Positions 14,801-50,688 of a DNA stretch of 64,000 nucleotides are shown piece by piece. How positions within the stretch are numbered: position 1 is the first letter of the stretch; every line of letters begins with the position of its first letter. A model generated the notes under the pieces. That model worked only from the letters and a program-made list of their open reading frames with translations. It was not told the DNA's origin and made no database searches. The position numbers and the translations under genes are program-made. The DNA is from Patagioenas fasciata (taxonomy: Eukaryota; Chordata; Aves; Columbiformes; Columbidae), in the NCBI RefSeq assembly GCF_037038585.1, contig NC_092523.1, positions 44,977,001 to 45,041,000 of the forward strand. Reading direction: 5' to 3'.

Positions 14801-16099
14801 CACACTCTGTTTCTGCTCTGTGACACACCTAACCTCATAACACCTTCACACAGCTTCATCTGTGCCCCTGCTCCCTTTTCTTCTATTAATACCACAGCTT
14901 TGCTCTGCTAGAAAAAGCATCCTGTTTTTCTGATGCTTAGCTCAGTTTTTAATCACACCATGCATTCTTCCATCTCTTGATTCTCTGACCTTTGTTTCTG
15001 CTTGTTCCTGTTCTTCCCTGAAGCTGTTCTAGGGACCTCTGGGGCCTGAGACACCTGTGCAATACAGGTCTTACACACTCCTTAAGAGATAGTTCTACCC
15101 TGCAAGCAGTAGCGTGAACATGCCAGTTCACTGTCCAAGCCCATGCAGACACGGTTTTACTCCCCAAGAGTTCCGTTTGAGCATTTTCCAACCATTCTTC
15201 CAGACTAAGGCATTAATTAGTGAAGAATATACCTTGTTGAATAGTGTAGACTGTACTTGAAGACTTTAACCAAATGTGGAAGGTGACATACAGGTAGTAG
15301 TACACTAAACATGATCCTTCCTGAGAAATTGTATTGGTACATCAAAGTGGACTGGTGCTGGAATCACACTATCATAAATATCATATCGCATTGTAATTAT
15401 TTTAGCGAAACAGTGAATTAGAAGACTAGTATTTTTGTCAGTAACCATGTGAAAATAAGAGATAATCTATCACTACTCAGCAATGCCACTATAAATTAAA
15501 GTGCACAGCACCCTTTTTCTTTCAGTCTCACTTAAACAAATCACAGTCAGTATCAACACAACTGTGAACACTGACATTGGAATAAGAACTGACTGGGAAA
15601 TAACCAACATATTAGAGTATATCTAGAAAAGTAGAGGAGCCTGAGAACACCATGTTTTCATTTTGCCCATTCTTTGCGTATCAGCAGTTTGCTGGCAAGG
15701 GATATATTCCAGGAATATAGAAGTTCTTGTGATCTTTAATAAGGGAAACAAATCCAGGGAAACTATAAACTTCCAATTAAATTCAAGTTATTTTGAAAAC
15801 ATATGAACAAATTACTCTTCCTTTTCTGGCCAACAGAATAATGGCTAGGTAAGTAACAGTCAAGGATCTGTCAGGAAGAAACTGTCTGATCTGGGTATTG
15901 GAAGGAAAACTCACCTGTTTTCTTTCCAATATCAGGTGTTATGGTGGTACACATTATGTATTTTAACTTGAGAAAGTATATCAGATGCTACATAAAAGCT
16001 CAGAGAATGTGGTCTAAATAAAACCACTGTAAGACAGAAGGAAACTGTACTCAAAGGAGTAATCAATTGTTCCCTGTCAGAGTGAAAAGAAGCATTGCA

Positions 16100-16370
16100 A
16101 TAGACTCCAAAAAGTAAAAAAGGCCAGCATCATGCAGCATTTTTATAAATGATTTACCATTATCAGAGAGTACATTTATTAAATTTGTAGATGACATCTG
16201 GCTGGAAAATGCTGTGAACTTGTTGGAGGACAGGGTTAACACACAGTGCAAAATTAGAGAAAAGCCTTAAGGGGGAAAAAACCTGTCAGACACCAAGTTC
16301 TGACACTTGGGCTGGAATAAACAATATGGGATGGGGAAAAAGCAGCCCGCAACAGTTCTAAGATCAAATC
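16100..16370 (+). repeat. CR1 LINE fragment with degraded reverse-transcriptase region
   Basis: A plus-strand reading at 16181 gives KFVDDIWLENAVNLLED, matching the CR1 reverse-transcriptase catalytic region, where KFADDTKLGG.. is usual. Further on, CAAGTTCTGACACTTGGG matches the CR1 segment encoding the CxxLHLG-like motif. Stops and frame breaks show it is dead. Ends are approximate. Confidence 0.7.
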
Positions 16371-16812
16371 TGATAAGTAGTAGACAAAAAAATGGTGGAA
16401 GGCAGAACAGAGAAATTATGATTACAATCTGAAAATGTTAAAAATATCAAGCCACGATGGCAAGTGTCACACCATGACGTGTAACCATAATCAGAACTTG
16501 CAAATTGGGTGAAAAAAATCTGACTGCTGTTCTTCTTGGTTTTTGTAAGACTGCCAGGTCCAGATTTTCTAGACAGATCTAGTCCACTCAGTGAGAGTTC
16601 AGGAAAGAATGAGTTCAGAAAATGCCCAGTTAGATGGAAACAAAGTCTGAACCACATACTTAGCTCATATGGCAACACCACGAGTTACAGAACTGTAGCG
16701 TTTACTTAAGAAATTCCATACAACTGAAGTAAAAACCCCCAACCTTCCCCAACTATTTATATCTTAACTATTCTAGCAATTAAACAAACAGTTTATCATC
16801 AAACACCAGTAA

Positions 16813-17409
16813 TTTATTTTACAGCACCTTTATTTTCTGTATTTCCTTCACAATTCTGAAGTGATTGGAAGAGAAAGCTTTTATGTAAGCTGATAACTTT
16901 AAAGAATAATGCCCCTAAGTAAAGAAATGCTTCACATTTTCACGTGTATCAGTTACATAAAGTATATTCTAAGACATAATTCAAATTCAAGTCGGTAAGG
17001 CAGAATCTTGTAATAAAACTAATCAGCTTGCAAATACAAATGTGTTATGGACGAAGAATTAAAATCCCTTGGCCACCACCACAACAGTGAACTGCAATTT
17101 ATGATGACATGAAGTTTAGTACCTGCACCAGGAAAAAACTATTAGTAACCATAAAATAATTCAGCTTTTTTTATTAAAAAATCCTTTTATATTCTTACTG
17201 TTCCAAGAAACGCAGAAACAAACATTTCCAGATTTTCTTTCATGCCAAATAGGAACATGTAGCAAAGGTTTTCTTTTTCACTTGCCTGAAGCAAGTTAGG
17301 GTAAATGCTGGACATACATTTTTAACATTGCAATGTATTGTGATATACCAATACTGTCTTTCTGGTTATATTAAAACAGGAGCACCATCTACTGGTCCAG
17401 AAGGTCCTT
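16813..17409 (-). other. Probable TMEM144 3'UTR with poly(A) signal candidates
   Basis: On the minus strand, AATAAA hexamers occur at 17170-17175, 16829-16834 and 16813-16818. The last two are followed by a GT-rich stretch (TGGTGTTTGATG), which fits a cleavage site near 16.79 kb. The true 3' end needs transcript data. Confidence 0.4.
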
Positions 17410-29040
<11,631 letters not shown>

Positions 29041-30127
29041 TTATCAATCTCTCAAAAGCTGGAAAGAACTGCCAAGCATGCTGTGGAATCCCATGAAAAG
29101 CTGCGTGAATCAAGTAACTTCAGAACATGTGCATTAAAACACCATTATTGTGTGTTTCATAACCGGCTTCAAAGGAGAACATGTCTGAAAACACACAACA
29201 ATGTGACTGTAGGGACGCACTCAAAGGTTACGAGGGCTTGAATCTGTGAGGGCTATGGGAAGCCATGATGCTTTAGGGAGAGGCTCTGTTGGAATATTCC
29301 TTATTCTCATAGCCAAACTGGGTTCACACTGGTATGTGTAAAAAAAACAGGGGTTAGACAAAATCTTAATTGGCAGAAGAAGCTATAGCAATTTGCAGCC
29401 CCACTGCCTAGAAGTCAGGAACAGGCACAGATATTCTATAGATGCCACAGTAGTATCAATATATGATCATAAGGTAACCACAGAGATTGCTCTAGCTGAT
29501 ACAAAATGTGAATAAAGGTTCATTTTTCCCATGGGGAACCAAGGGAGAAGCTGCCTCTAAAGGTTCTTCCTTCATTCCACATAACTATAGTAAGAACGGC
29601 AAAGATATTTTAATCCCATAATACCTTCCTTTATTTGTTGGCATTGTTTCATTTTTTTTTCCAGTAGGAGACTCATCTCGAGGTGATATTCAACATAAGT
29701 ACGACATAAACACTTTTGATTATGACTTTGACAGAAAAGGTGGCTCTGAGAACAAATACAATAGCATGACCTTTGCATACGTAATCTTAACACCACACTC
29801 AAAAGACTAGATGTAAGAAAAGTCTTTGGAAATGGCAACAGGATACTTAACAAGCTGTAAGGACAAAGGGGCATATTTATAGAGACAGGCATGCAATCCT
29901 GTTGTCACAGTAATGCTATTTACACCAAATCAAATGACATCCTAACACAGTTTGACATTCTTCAGTGTAGCCGAACTAGTTCCTGTTTGAGGGGAAAAAA
30001 GTTGAAATAGGATGGTGGAAATTTTGCCAAGTCTTGTAAGAGGCGCTGTTTTTACTATACTCTCTGCAAAAAAATAAGAGCTGAGCTGCTGTGTGTTTGT
30101 TCACCTTATTTTACCTTCCAGTCTTAC

Positions 30128-30211
30128 CTTCTCTGGAGTCCTTAAGACACAGAACTGCATCTGCTGAGGTTGTGCTTTTATCTACAGCTTCAGCAGGGCC
30201 ATCAGTGTTCA
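30128..30211 (-). other. Candidate noncoding 5'UTR exon of TMEM144
   Basis: On the minus strand this 84-nt segment ends at a strong donor (AAG/GTAAGAC) and begins after TTAACTTCAG, which has only a weak pyrimidine tract. If spliced to 28957 it puts a TAA in frame upstream of the TMEM144 ATG. It also creates short upstream ORFs, one a 6-codon ATG..TAG. The call is inference from splice-site appearance only. Confidence 0.25.
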
Positions 30212-31114
30212 CTGAAGTTAATTATTTGCATCAACAGGTGAAAAGTCCAATCCTGCAAGTAATATAGCCACTTAGTGCCTATAAATTTTTCTCTTTGCAA
30301 GGTGCCAGTATATTTTTGAGTACCTAGGAAAAACAGAGATGATATTCAGAGGACACCATGAAGGTACACTGGCACAGGCATTTCCATTTGTCTTATTTTT
30401 TGTCCCTTACTATTAATCTTTCTTGCCTACTTAAAGGACAAGCTCCTCCAGGAAGTTTTCACTGTATTTAAGACTCTTCTATACAGTATGTTTTGCCTGA
30501 GACCTGTAGACACTGAGCAGTCCAAATAATAATGCTGAGATTTCTTCAAAGACTGACTTCACAGGCTAGGAAACACTGTGACACCATAAGAATAGGTTAA
30601 GATAGATAAAGGCTCACATTCCATTCAACCTTGATTCACTGAGTGAATACATTTTATTCATGTAGTGAACAAGTAAAGCACAACAGCTGGGTTTTGCACG
30701 GGAAGAACTTCATGCCATTAAGTTCATTACACTGCACCTCTATGAATGCAGAACTCAGTAGTCTTTAAGCAAATAAGTCATTATGCAGGTCAAAATACTA
30801 AGAACCTTTCAAATTTAAAATGTTTCATCAGCCTTTTTTATTTTGTTAGTGTACAGATAATTGTTACTTTAAAATACTTGTTTTGTATCTACTAAGAGAA
30901 AAATCTGTATGTTGTAGGGCAATATACTTTTCTGTCTGCTTGCTGTCTTCCAAAAATCTCTATATTGTGCACACGGAAGACTGTTGCACAATCGGAGAAC
31001 CAGAATTACTATGCCAAAAATGGAAAGGAAACACAACTTCCAATTAACCAAGGAAGAGTATGCTTCATTCAGACCGGTTAAAACTCTGTAACCTTCCAAA
31101 GTGTGGGGCACTTA

Positions 31115-31300
31115 GCTTGGAAGGGACTTCTGGGGGGTCATGTAGTTCAACTCGCTGCTTAAAGCAATACTGTCATCAAAGTCAGAGAAGGTTACTCCAG
31201 GCCTTGTTTGGTTGAGCTTTCTCTTGAAGGCTTTAATAGGGAGTTAAAAGTTTGGTCTGAAATTTACCCAAATTTGGAGCTAAGTTATTCCACAATTGCA
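31115..31300 (-). repeat. CR1 LINE 3'-end fragment (antisense to the plus strand)
   Basis: The plus strand shows the familiar reverse complement of an avian CR1 tail: TTGGAAGGGACTTCTGG, then GGTCATGTAGTTCAACTC and CTGCTTAAAGCA. A degraded GAAGGCTTTAATAGGGAG-type segment follows. It is diverged and truncated, and lies just upstream of the CpG island. Boundaries are approximate. Confidence 0.8.
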
Positions 31301-32118
31301 TGATCCAATGTCAAGGGCAAATTATGAACTGGCACACAGCATTGACTATACTCTTTTGCACATGCCAACATATACTGTGCACATCAGAGTTTCAGAGAGT
31401 TCACTAAAAGCCTGTACTCTTCAATCCTAGGTATTGCCAGATTGACTTGCAACACATGTGCCTCTTAACGTTTATAACTACCAAATGCCAAACCAGAAGC
31501 ACTTGTTGAAACTGCTCAGATATTAGAACATAGTGGTTGTGCCAGAAACTCAGAGACAACTGAAATTCTACTACGGAAGATTTTTTTTTTTTCCACTAAG
31601 TAGCCCTTACTGAAGGGCACATTCGGGTTTCCAAGCTGCAGAGGAATCACAATGGAATTTGTTGGCACACATTGCCCTTATCCAACTAAGTTTACTGGTG
31701 TACTTCACTGGAAGGTTGTGCTCTGTATTTTCACTGTTTCCTCAGAAACACTCCACCATTTTCTTCCTTCACACAGACTGAACAAGTTTTGATGCTCACT
31801 TAAGACAACAGAAACTCATTGCTACAGCCTGCAGACAGGCATGAAAACAAGAAGCCTGGCCTTGAGAGCTTCCATCCCAAGATAGATCCAGACTGCAAAT
31901 TGAATGGGTGTTTTTAGAGGCTGCAGGCCACATTGACTATTTGTTTTGCCTATCACCTACTTGCTATTAACGGTGGAAACTTTCATCCTTATTTTAGGAG
32001 CCTGCTATCAGTACCGAGGTAGCTCAGAGCAACGTCCCCAGGCAACATGGTGACTCCTGACTACCTGCCAGAGAAATGTTTCTTCACTTCCCTAGGATAA
32101 ACGCCTTTGAAAGACGTT

Positions 32119-32125
32119 CTTCCGG
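32119..32125 (-). promoter_or_regulatory. ETS/GABP-type motif (CCGGAAG)
   Basis: The minus strand reads ACTGCCGGAAGAAC at the edge of the CpG island. ETS sites are common in CpG-island promoters. A 7-bp match is weak evidence by itself. Confidence 0.3.
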
Positions 32126-32159
32126 CAGTATTTTCAGCAAGGGGTATCACACAAGTTAA

Positions 32160-32960
32160 AACGGGCAGCCGAGCTCTCGGCACAGGCGGATGTTGCTTTT
32201 ACCGACGCCAACACGCCCGGGCTCCCGCAGGAAGGCCCCGGTCTGCAGACGGGCAGGCCCAGCCCTCGGCCAAGGCCGCCGCTGGAAGCAGCGCCAGCCA
32301 GCCGGGCAGCCCAGCCGCTCGGCACCGCACCGACAGGAAAAACTGAAACAGCCTCTCCGGCCGGACACCTCCCCTTCCCCCGAGCCCTGTCCCCGGCGGA
32401 CCGCCGCGGCGGGTGTCACTGCGCTCCCCGCCCGCAGCTGGTGGGGCAGGAGGCGGCCGGGGATGTGCCCGCACCACCCGATCCCCCACCGGAGCCCTTC
32501 GTGCAGCCCCGGCCCCGCCGCCGCTGCCAGCCCCCCTTCGCCCCAGCGCCGCCGCGCTCCTCACGCACACGCCTCCCCGGCTGCTCCAGCCTCCCGCCCG
32601 GGCCTGCGCCTCTCGCCGCACCGCCCCCTGGCCCGGATCCTCCCCGGCCGCTGCCCCGGCCGGGCGGGATATGGAGCCGAGCAGGCGAAGGGTGAAGCGC
32701 GTCTCCGCGCCCCTCTCGCCCGCCTTTCCCTTGAGGCCGGCGCTCCCGGGCTAGGGCGCAGAGCCGGCGGGGCGAAGTGCTCTCCCGGAGTGCCGGCTGC
32801 CGGCCCGGCGGGGGGGATCGCCAAGGTGCCCGGCGGGCGTTTTGGAGGAGGCAGGCACGGGGCCGCGCTGCTGCCCTGTATGCACAGCAAGGCGGGAAAG
32901 CTCCCCGCCGGCTCAGGGCATCGCGGCTGGGCTGAGGCTTTACCACCTTTGCTTTGGGAA
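32160..32960. promoter_or_regulatory. CpG island, probable promoter region for TMEM144 and/or GASK1B
   Basis: This 0.8-kb block of very high GC and dense CG dinucleotides is the only one in the window. It lies between two head-to-head genes, 3.3 kb from the TMEM144 ATG and 5.6 kb from the GASK1B ATG. Seen nearby are an ETS-type CCGGAAG on the minus strand (32119-32125) and a CTCF-like CGCCCCCTGG core (32622-32631). Long open frames inside it result from GC content rather than coding. It probably holds the TMEM144 first exon and possibly a GASK1B leader exon, but no donor stood out clearly enough to place either. Confidence 0.8.
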
Positions 32961-33059
32961 ATCCCTGCATTGTTCAACCACCAAAACCGAGTGGGAAAAG
33001 GAAAAAAAAAAAAAAAGAGTTTTGCAATTTCCTGTAAGAGTGTGACCCAGGCCATTTAA

Positions 33060-36000
33060 AGCCCAGACTGTTAGTCAGCATGTTTAGTCATGAAACAAAC
33101 ATTTCTCTCTGTCCTCTTGGAGTACTGTTTACAGATGGCAGCCCAAATGGATCTTCGTGTTCTGCAAATCAAATCTGCATTACCCTTAATAAGGACATGA
33201 GGTTTTTCTCTGGAGAATAATCTCTCAGTCCCACGGACCTGATAAAGCCAGGAATGCAGCATTTATCAGTCATTTTAACATAAACGTCTGTCCGTGTGGT
33301 GCATGGAGAGATGAACTGCAGAACATCTCTATGGAAACAATTTAGCTATAGTGCATCCAAGAAGAACAACATCCCTTATGATAATCATAAATGCAGCCTG
33401 GAAAAAATGAAGTGCTTTTTATTCTAAAGGTAATATAGGTCTACATGTTACATTAATTTCTTCAGAAAAAAAGAAAATATTAAGAATAATGTTCATCTTT
33501 TACACTGAATTGCCTGCACACAGACTGCAAGACCACAAGCAATAAGGAGCCAAGCCTGAAACTATATCCCTTCAAGTGTCCAGGGACAAAGAGGAGTGTT
33601 GAGTTTTGGCTTCAGACAAATCTTGATATTGAACAAAATATTTTCCAAAAGTCCTGCCTCTGGTTTCCTTTGGAAGACCGAATCTCAGAGAAGGCATCAG
33701 TAATCACTTCTAATTACTGTCTGTATCCCACTTGAACTGATACTCACCTATTCCCACTTAATCTATTCCTCACTATTTCTTCAAACCACACTGGTTTCAG
33801 ACCATTGTTTTTCTCAGTAACAGTAACCCAATAGTTGAAATGAGTTGATGGTATGAACGAAACACCTCAAATAAGGACAGATTCAGATTAATTCATTTGT
33901 ACTGTTTAGTTTTATTGAAATAGTAAGTTTGTTGGAGATGAAATTTGTATGGGAAAGGAAGCCCATGAATGCACAGTGTTTGCTAAAGTGAAAAATGGCA
34001 ACACTCATATTTCAAAGCCTTCTATGAATAAAACAAGTGTCCACTTAAAGAGTGTCTTTTGTTGTGAAATGCCCTTCAAACCAGCACAGACAATATTTCC
34101 TTATTTGCCGAATCAAAGCAACTTCTACAGTCATAACTACAGTGGGAAGAACCAAATTAATACATCTTGGAAAACTAAAAAAATAAGCATATTTAAATGC
34201 CACATCTCTTAAAGCTGAAATGACTGAGTGGAGCAAAAAGAAGGATTAGATGAAGAAATAAGAGATGCATTGTTTTAAAATACAAACTGTTATTTATGAA
34301 AACTGACACCCAGTGTAGCATTTTGGAGGGCAACACACTAGCTGTTAGGTAGCTTTTTGTATTAATAATGATATTGTATCACTGTGTTGTAAAAGACCTT
34401 TTTTTCTGGTTTTCTTTAGTTCTCCAAGTGCAGTATTCACCATCCTGAGAGGCTGTCCTTAGTTGAGAAGAAGGAAGATTACCTATGAAGGAAGTTGTAG
34501 AAAATGAGTATGAATAATAATTCAGATGGGAAGGAAGAAACTGTATTTGGTAGGATTTAGAAGGATTTGAAGATGAAAGGCTGTAGGAGATTGCATAGCA
34601 GAGGATGTGTAAACCATGTGAACACGAGGTTTTGAGAACTTTTGGTGCATTAGTGAATTTTTGCTGTTTCCTGGAAAATGAGTTACTGTTGTCTTGCCAT
34701 CTTCAGTGATTTGAAAATGGAGCAGAGCATTGAAATAACTGGATGGTGCTCTTTGGGGCTGCCAGCACAAGTCCAGGCACAGGAGCTTGTGACTGATGGT
34801 CATTTGCTCAGTCCACCCATCTCCCACAGAAGGATGCTGCTGCTCAGGGATACTGCTTGCACTGCCAGAGACTGTCTGCTGGGAAGGTTGGTGGCAGTGC
34901 TGACCATCAGCTGCTTCAGAGTCTGTATCTTGTCCAGCGTCATCAGCAGCACCCTGATGACAGTGCTTCCCACAAAGAGAAGTTGATCTGTTTTCTTCTA
35001 CAAATGCGAGTACAGGTGGAGGTGAATTTCAGAAGTTAAACAAGAAAAAGAAGAAAATAATTGCAAGTCTGCAGTTCAGCTATTCACTTGTATTTTCAAA
35101 CTATACCTAGGAATGACAAGGCCTAGAAAAATCTTTATTGAATTCCCCTCTACTGTTCATTGCTATTCTTTAATATTAGTTTTGATATTCCTGTGTTCCT
35201 AAAGTTAGGAGGCATAACACTGGCCGTGGAATGTGGGTATATAAAGAAATGACACAAGAAGTTGATTTTAATGGATGTGGATAGCAATACCACATATATA
35301 GTTTAGAGCAAGGATAAATACAGAATCTAACTGACATTATGGGGTAAATATAGGTAGGCAGAGTACAATAACGTAGGCCATAAGTTGGTCAGACAACTAG
35401 TATTTTTCAGTCTATTTTTAAAAATTGGTCTTGAGTATTTTATGACCACAGAGGAAGTACCCTTTCATCTCAGTAATACCTTTTAGTGCCCTGCTGCAGT
35501 TTTGGGTTGATAATCATTCCAGAAAGATGAATACTATCCACCTGAACAAAAAAAACCATTTTGTTTGTTCTTCCTGAAACACAAATAAACGTTTGTTTTC
35601 CAAACTAGTCCATAGCCATTCCTGTCTTAATTATTTTGTGAAATCTAGTAGGGCACAAGAGCTGAAAAAAAGAATGTCTTGATATGTTGTTGTTTAAAGA
35701 TTCAAAACTAGAGGTAAATATCTGCTAAAGTAACAGGATATTGAATCCTATTGAGTTTAATTCCTGCCACCATCCATTCTAAAGAATATGATGATGCAAC
35801 ATTTAAAAAATGAGTTAGCCTTTCTGAACATGAAAAATAAAGGAAACATTATTTCTATTGTCACATTTCAAAAGCCTCAGAAAAACTCAGCAGTCCAGAC
35901 TCTACGTCAGTGGGTATACCACATTTTAATTTCAAGGCTATAAATGAAATGCAGAGTGAAGAACGATTCTCCATATCCTTTTATCTTTTTTTTCAGATAA

Positions 36001-38287
36001 TATTTTAAAAGTTGCAGTAGGAACATTATATAGGTTCCAAACTTGAAGAGAAACATCACAGCAAAGGAAAGCTGTAAGCAACTGGAATGGACTGTTTTGG
36101 CACTGCTTGACTGTAACACACAGGTCATGGTGCTGTGTACATGCGAGAACTGGGCATTTGAAAACAAGTGTTGCCATGTGGTATGTTTCCAACTCAAGCA
36201 GGTCTGTGACATTAGCAGTACAAGGTAAAATACCCCAAAATAACTTGTCTGATATTTTGCACTTGCTTTGCACTGCTAGTAAGTAAGACATAGGAGACTG
36301 TTTTCACTGTGAGCCATGTGTGCTGTCAGCTGGTCAAATGGGCTGCGAAGTTGGTACCTCTCACTAATAACCCTTCATCTTTCAGAGGGATCTTCAAGCA
36401 TCTAAGGCTGATCTAACAATGTCCATCTCTGCTAGCATCTTTAAAGTATAAAAGATGGTGAGCATCTTTACTGACTTTACCGATACATTTGTCTAGGTCT
36501 TTCTGAAATAATATTTTTTTCTCGGGCATGTCCCTTCAGTCAGATTTGAACTAAAAGAAAAAAGAGAGAAAAAACTTGAATGGCCAGAAAGATTTCTTAC
36601 AATCTTTATTCCTCCAAGAAGTCGGATTTTGAAAAAGCAGGTGATATGAAGGCTCTTTTCCTGGTAATGGACACGAATGCTGAAATCCCGACTCGAGAGT
36701 ACACATTTTGACAAAAAGTAAAGTGATGGCCAGTGAAAAAAATCCACTTGCAAAGTTTTATAAATTCAGATTGGACCTGTCTGAAACATAAACCAATTTC
36801 TTAAGTGTCTATTCCCCTTAGTATTAATTATGGAGAATATCTCCATTAGCTTTAATTATGCATTTTATTAATTTGCACTTAGACTAGGTGAGGAGTCAGA
36901 AGTCAGAGTTTTGCCAGTACCTCTCTGTTAACTCTGCACAAGGCCTTTACTTCTCCCTGCCTCAACTTTTCCATCTGTATAGTGACGATGCTGTGCCTTG
37001 TTTGGAAAGCACAAATAGGAAAAACTTCTGAGCTGTTTAATGGCATGCTGATAGCATTTAAAAGGCCACTGTCTCTTTTTCATTTCTCATCACAAGAATT
37101 TATGATTCCCAAAGTTCTAAAAATCAGGGGATTGGGAGTGAGGGGGTTTTAAATTAACAAAACAAAAAAACAAACAAACAAAAAGACCCCAAACAAAAAC
37201 CCACCCAAACAAAAAACAAAACTCCAGAAACACCACCACAAAGAAAAACAAGAACGAACCCCCCCCCAACGTCAGAACAAAACAACACCCAAAAACCAAA
37301 CATGAAGAATAGGAATTTCTTCAGTATGTTTATATGCAGTGCACTAGAGGGCTCTCCGGAGTTAGAAATGGATGGAATGCACTTTTGGAAGTCACATACT
37401 TCACAGGACTTTTCATTACAGAATTTAAAATAGAAGTTTTGGTGGTGGTGTGTTGTTTTTGTTTTTTTTTTTTTTCTTTTTAATAATGTGAAGTTCATGT
37501 AAGTTTATAGCAGTTCACATGCCAACCACCTCTCAGTACAGTTAGTTTCCAGACAGTATTTAGCTTGCAATGAAATACCTAAATGTGAACCATACTTAAA
37601 ACTGAAGTCTGTGCTAGAATACTTTGAGAACGTCGTTTTTTACTAAGTTACTATTATAAACCCAAGAAGTTTACCAGAATGAAGGCTGTGTTGAGCTGAA
37701 CAGGTAAGAGATTTTAATTTTTTATTGCAGCATGCATAGAATATACACTTATTCTGTCTTTATGTCTCTGAAAGGATACATAAGCCACTGTCATTTTAGT
37801 TGAAAAACTATAGCTAGATCCTATTTATGGCTTAACAGAGTGAAGAATATTAACTATCTCTCATATTTAATGTGTGTTTATGAATGTGAACTAGGGAAAT
37901 TTGGCACTGCTAATGTATTTTTCTATTAGTGAATATTTGGATATTTAACTGCTACAGTTACTGGTACTTAATAATGTATAATTTACAGCACTTCCACAAC
38001 ATGAGGTTTAGTGGAGACGCTGTCTCATAAGAAAAAGATGATAATGATCTGCATTTGACAAACTTTTCTTCTAGTGCTGGGATACAGCTAGCTGAGATTG
38101 CAAATTGAGCCTATATTTCATGATTTTGGTGTTTAATTTGTACTGTAATGAGAAAGTGAAAGATGTATTCTGACAAATTTATAGATACATACTGTCTCAT
38201 CTAGAACTTCTGTCTCTTCAAACTACAGAAATGCCACGTGTAAGTGAAATGAAAAGCTGCTACTCACTCTTTTTTTTTTTTTTTCAG
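33060..38287. other. Interval between CpG island and GASK1B leader exon
   Basis: Probably the GASK1B 5' intron if the leader starts in or near the CpG island. No coding exon was recognised. It includes the A/C-rich tract at 37.15 kb. Confidence 0.55.
37151..37310. repeat. A/C-rich low-complexity tract
   Basis: The composition is the same type as at 8.7 kb: CAAA units, then a C9 run at 37259-37267 and ACACCCAAAAACC. It lies about 1 kb upstream of the GASK1B leader exon. The open frames over it are composition artefacts. Confidence 0.8.
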
Positions 38288-38485
38288 TTTGCAAATGAGA
38301 GCTTCAGATATTTTAGACTACAATTCAGGAAACTTTGCTTACGTAGCTGGCTCCATTCATTCTCTCAAGCCAATCACTTCCCCTATGGTGGCTGATAAGA
38401 ATTTAACAGCTTGAGAAGGTGGAGTGTCAGCATCCTTAGCGCTAAACACGTTCCCAGGCATATCAGTAGCCTCTGTCCATCACCC

Positions 38486-38607
38486 ATGCTGGAAGCTATT
38501 TGGAAAAGGAGAAATAGAAATCGTGGAAGGGAAACCATGCATCATCACCCTGGCTGGAGTGTACAGAAGACTTTATGCTGTTTTCATCATGTGGATTCAC
38601 TAGAGAA

Positions 38608-38611
<4 letters not shown>
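38486..38611 (+). other. Upstream ORF overlapping the GASK1B start codon
   Basis: An ATG at 38486 in the leader opens a 41-codon frame whose TGA (38609-38611) overlaps the main ATG as ATGA. The uORF start context is weak (C at -3), so many scanning ribosomes may pass it. The peptide resembles nothing I know. Confidence 0.55.

Positions 38612-50688
<12,077 letters not shown>

Larger units (their letters stand above)
1..16050. other. Intergenic, no gene supported
   Basis: AT-rich DNA beyond the TMEM144 3' end. The open frames here are short, many lack an ATG, and none shows a known domain or splice-flanked conserved exon. I looked for exons of RXFP1, the gene I would expect next, and recognised none. 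The simple repeats at 5.5 and 8.7 kb are listed separately. Confidence 0.7.

Noticed and set aside
1-17400. RXFP1 coding exons expected beyond TMEM144 by synteny
   Set aside because: No LDL-receptor class A, leucine-rich repeat or 7-TM exon was recognised on the minus strand. The gene probably starts outside the window.
32190-33059. 289-codon plus-strand open frame (and 140-184 codon minus-strand frames) in the CpG island
   Set aside because: Low stop density follows from GC content. Several frames on both strands are open at once, all Pro/Ala/Arg/Gly-rich, with no known domain.
37117-37498. Minus-strand Phe/Val/Gly/Leu-rich frames
   Set aside because: They are translations of the A/C-rich tract and the poly(T) run at 37.45 kb.
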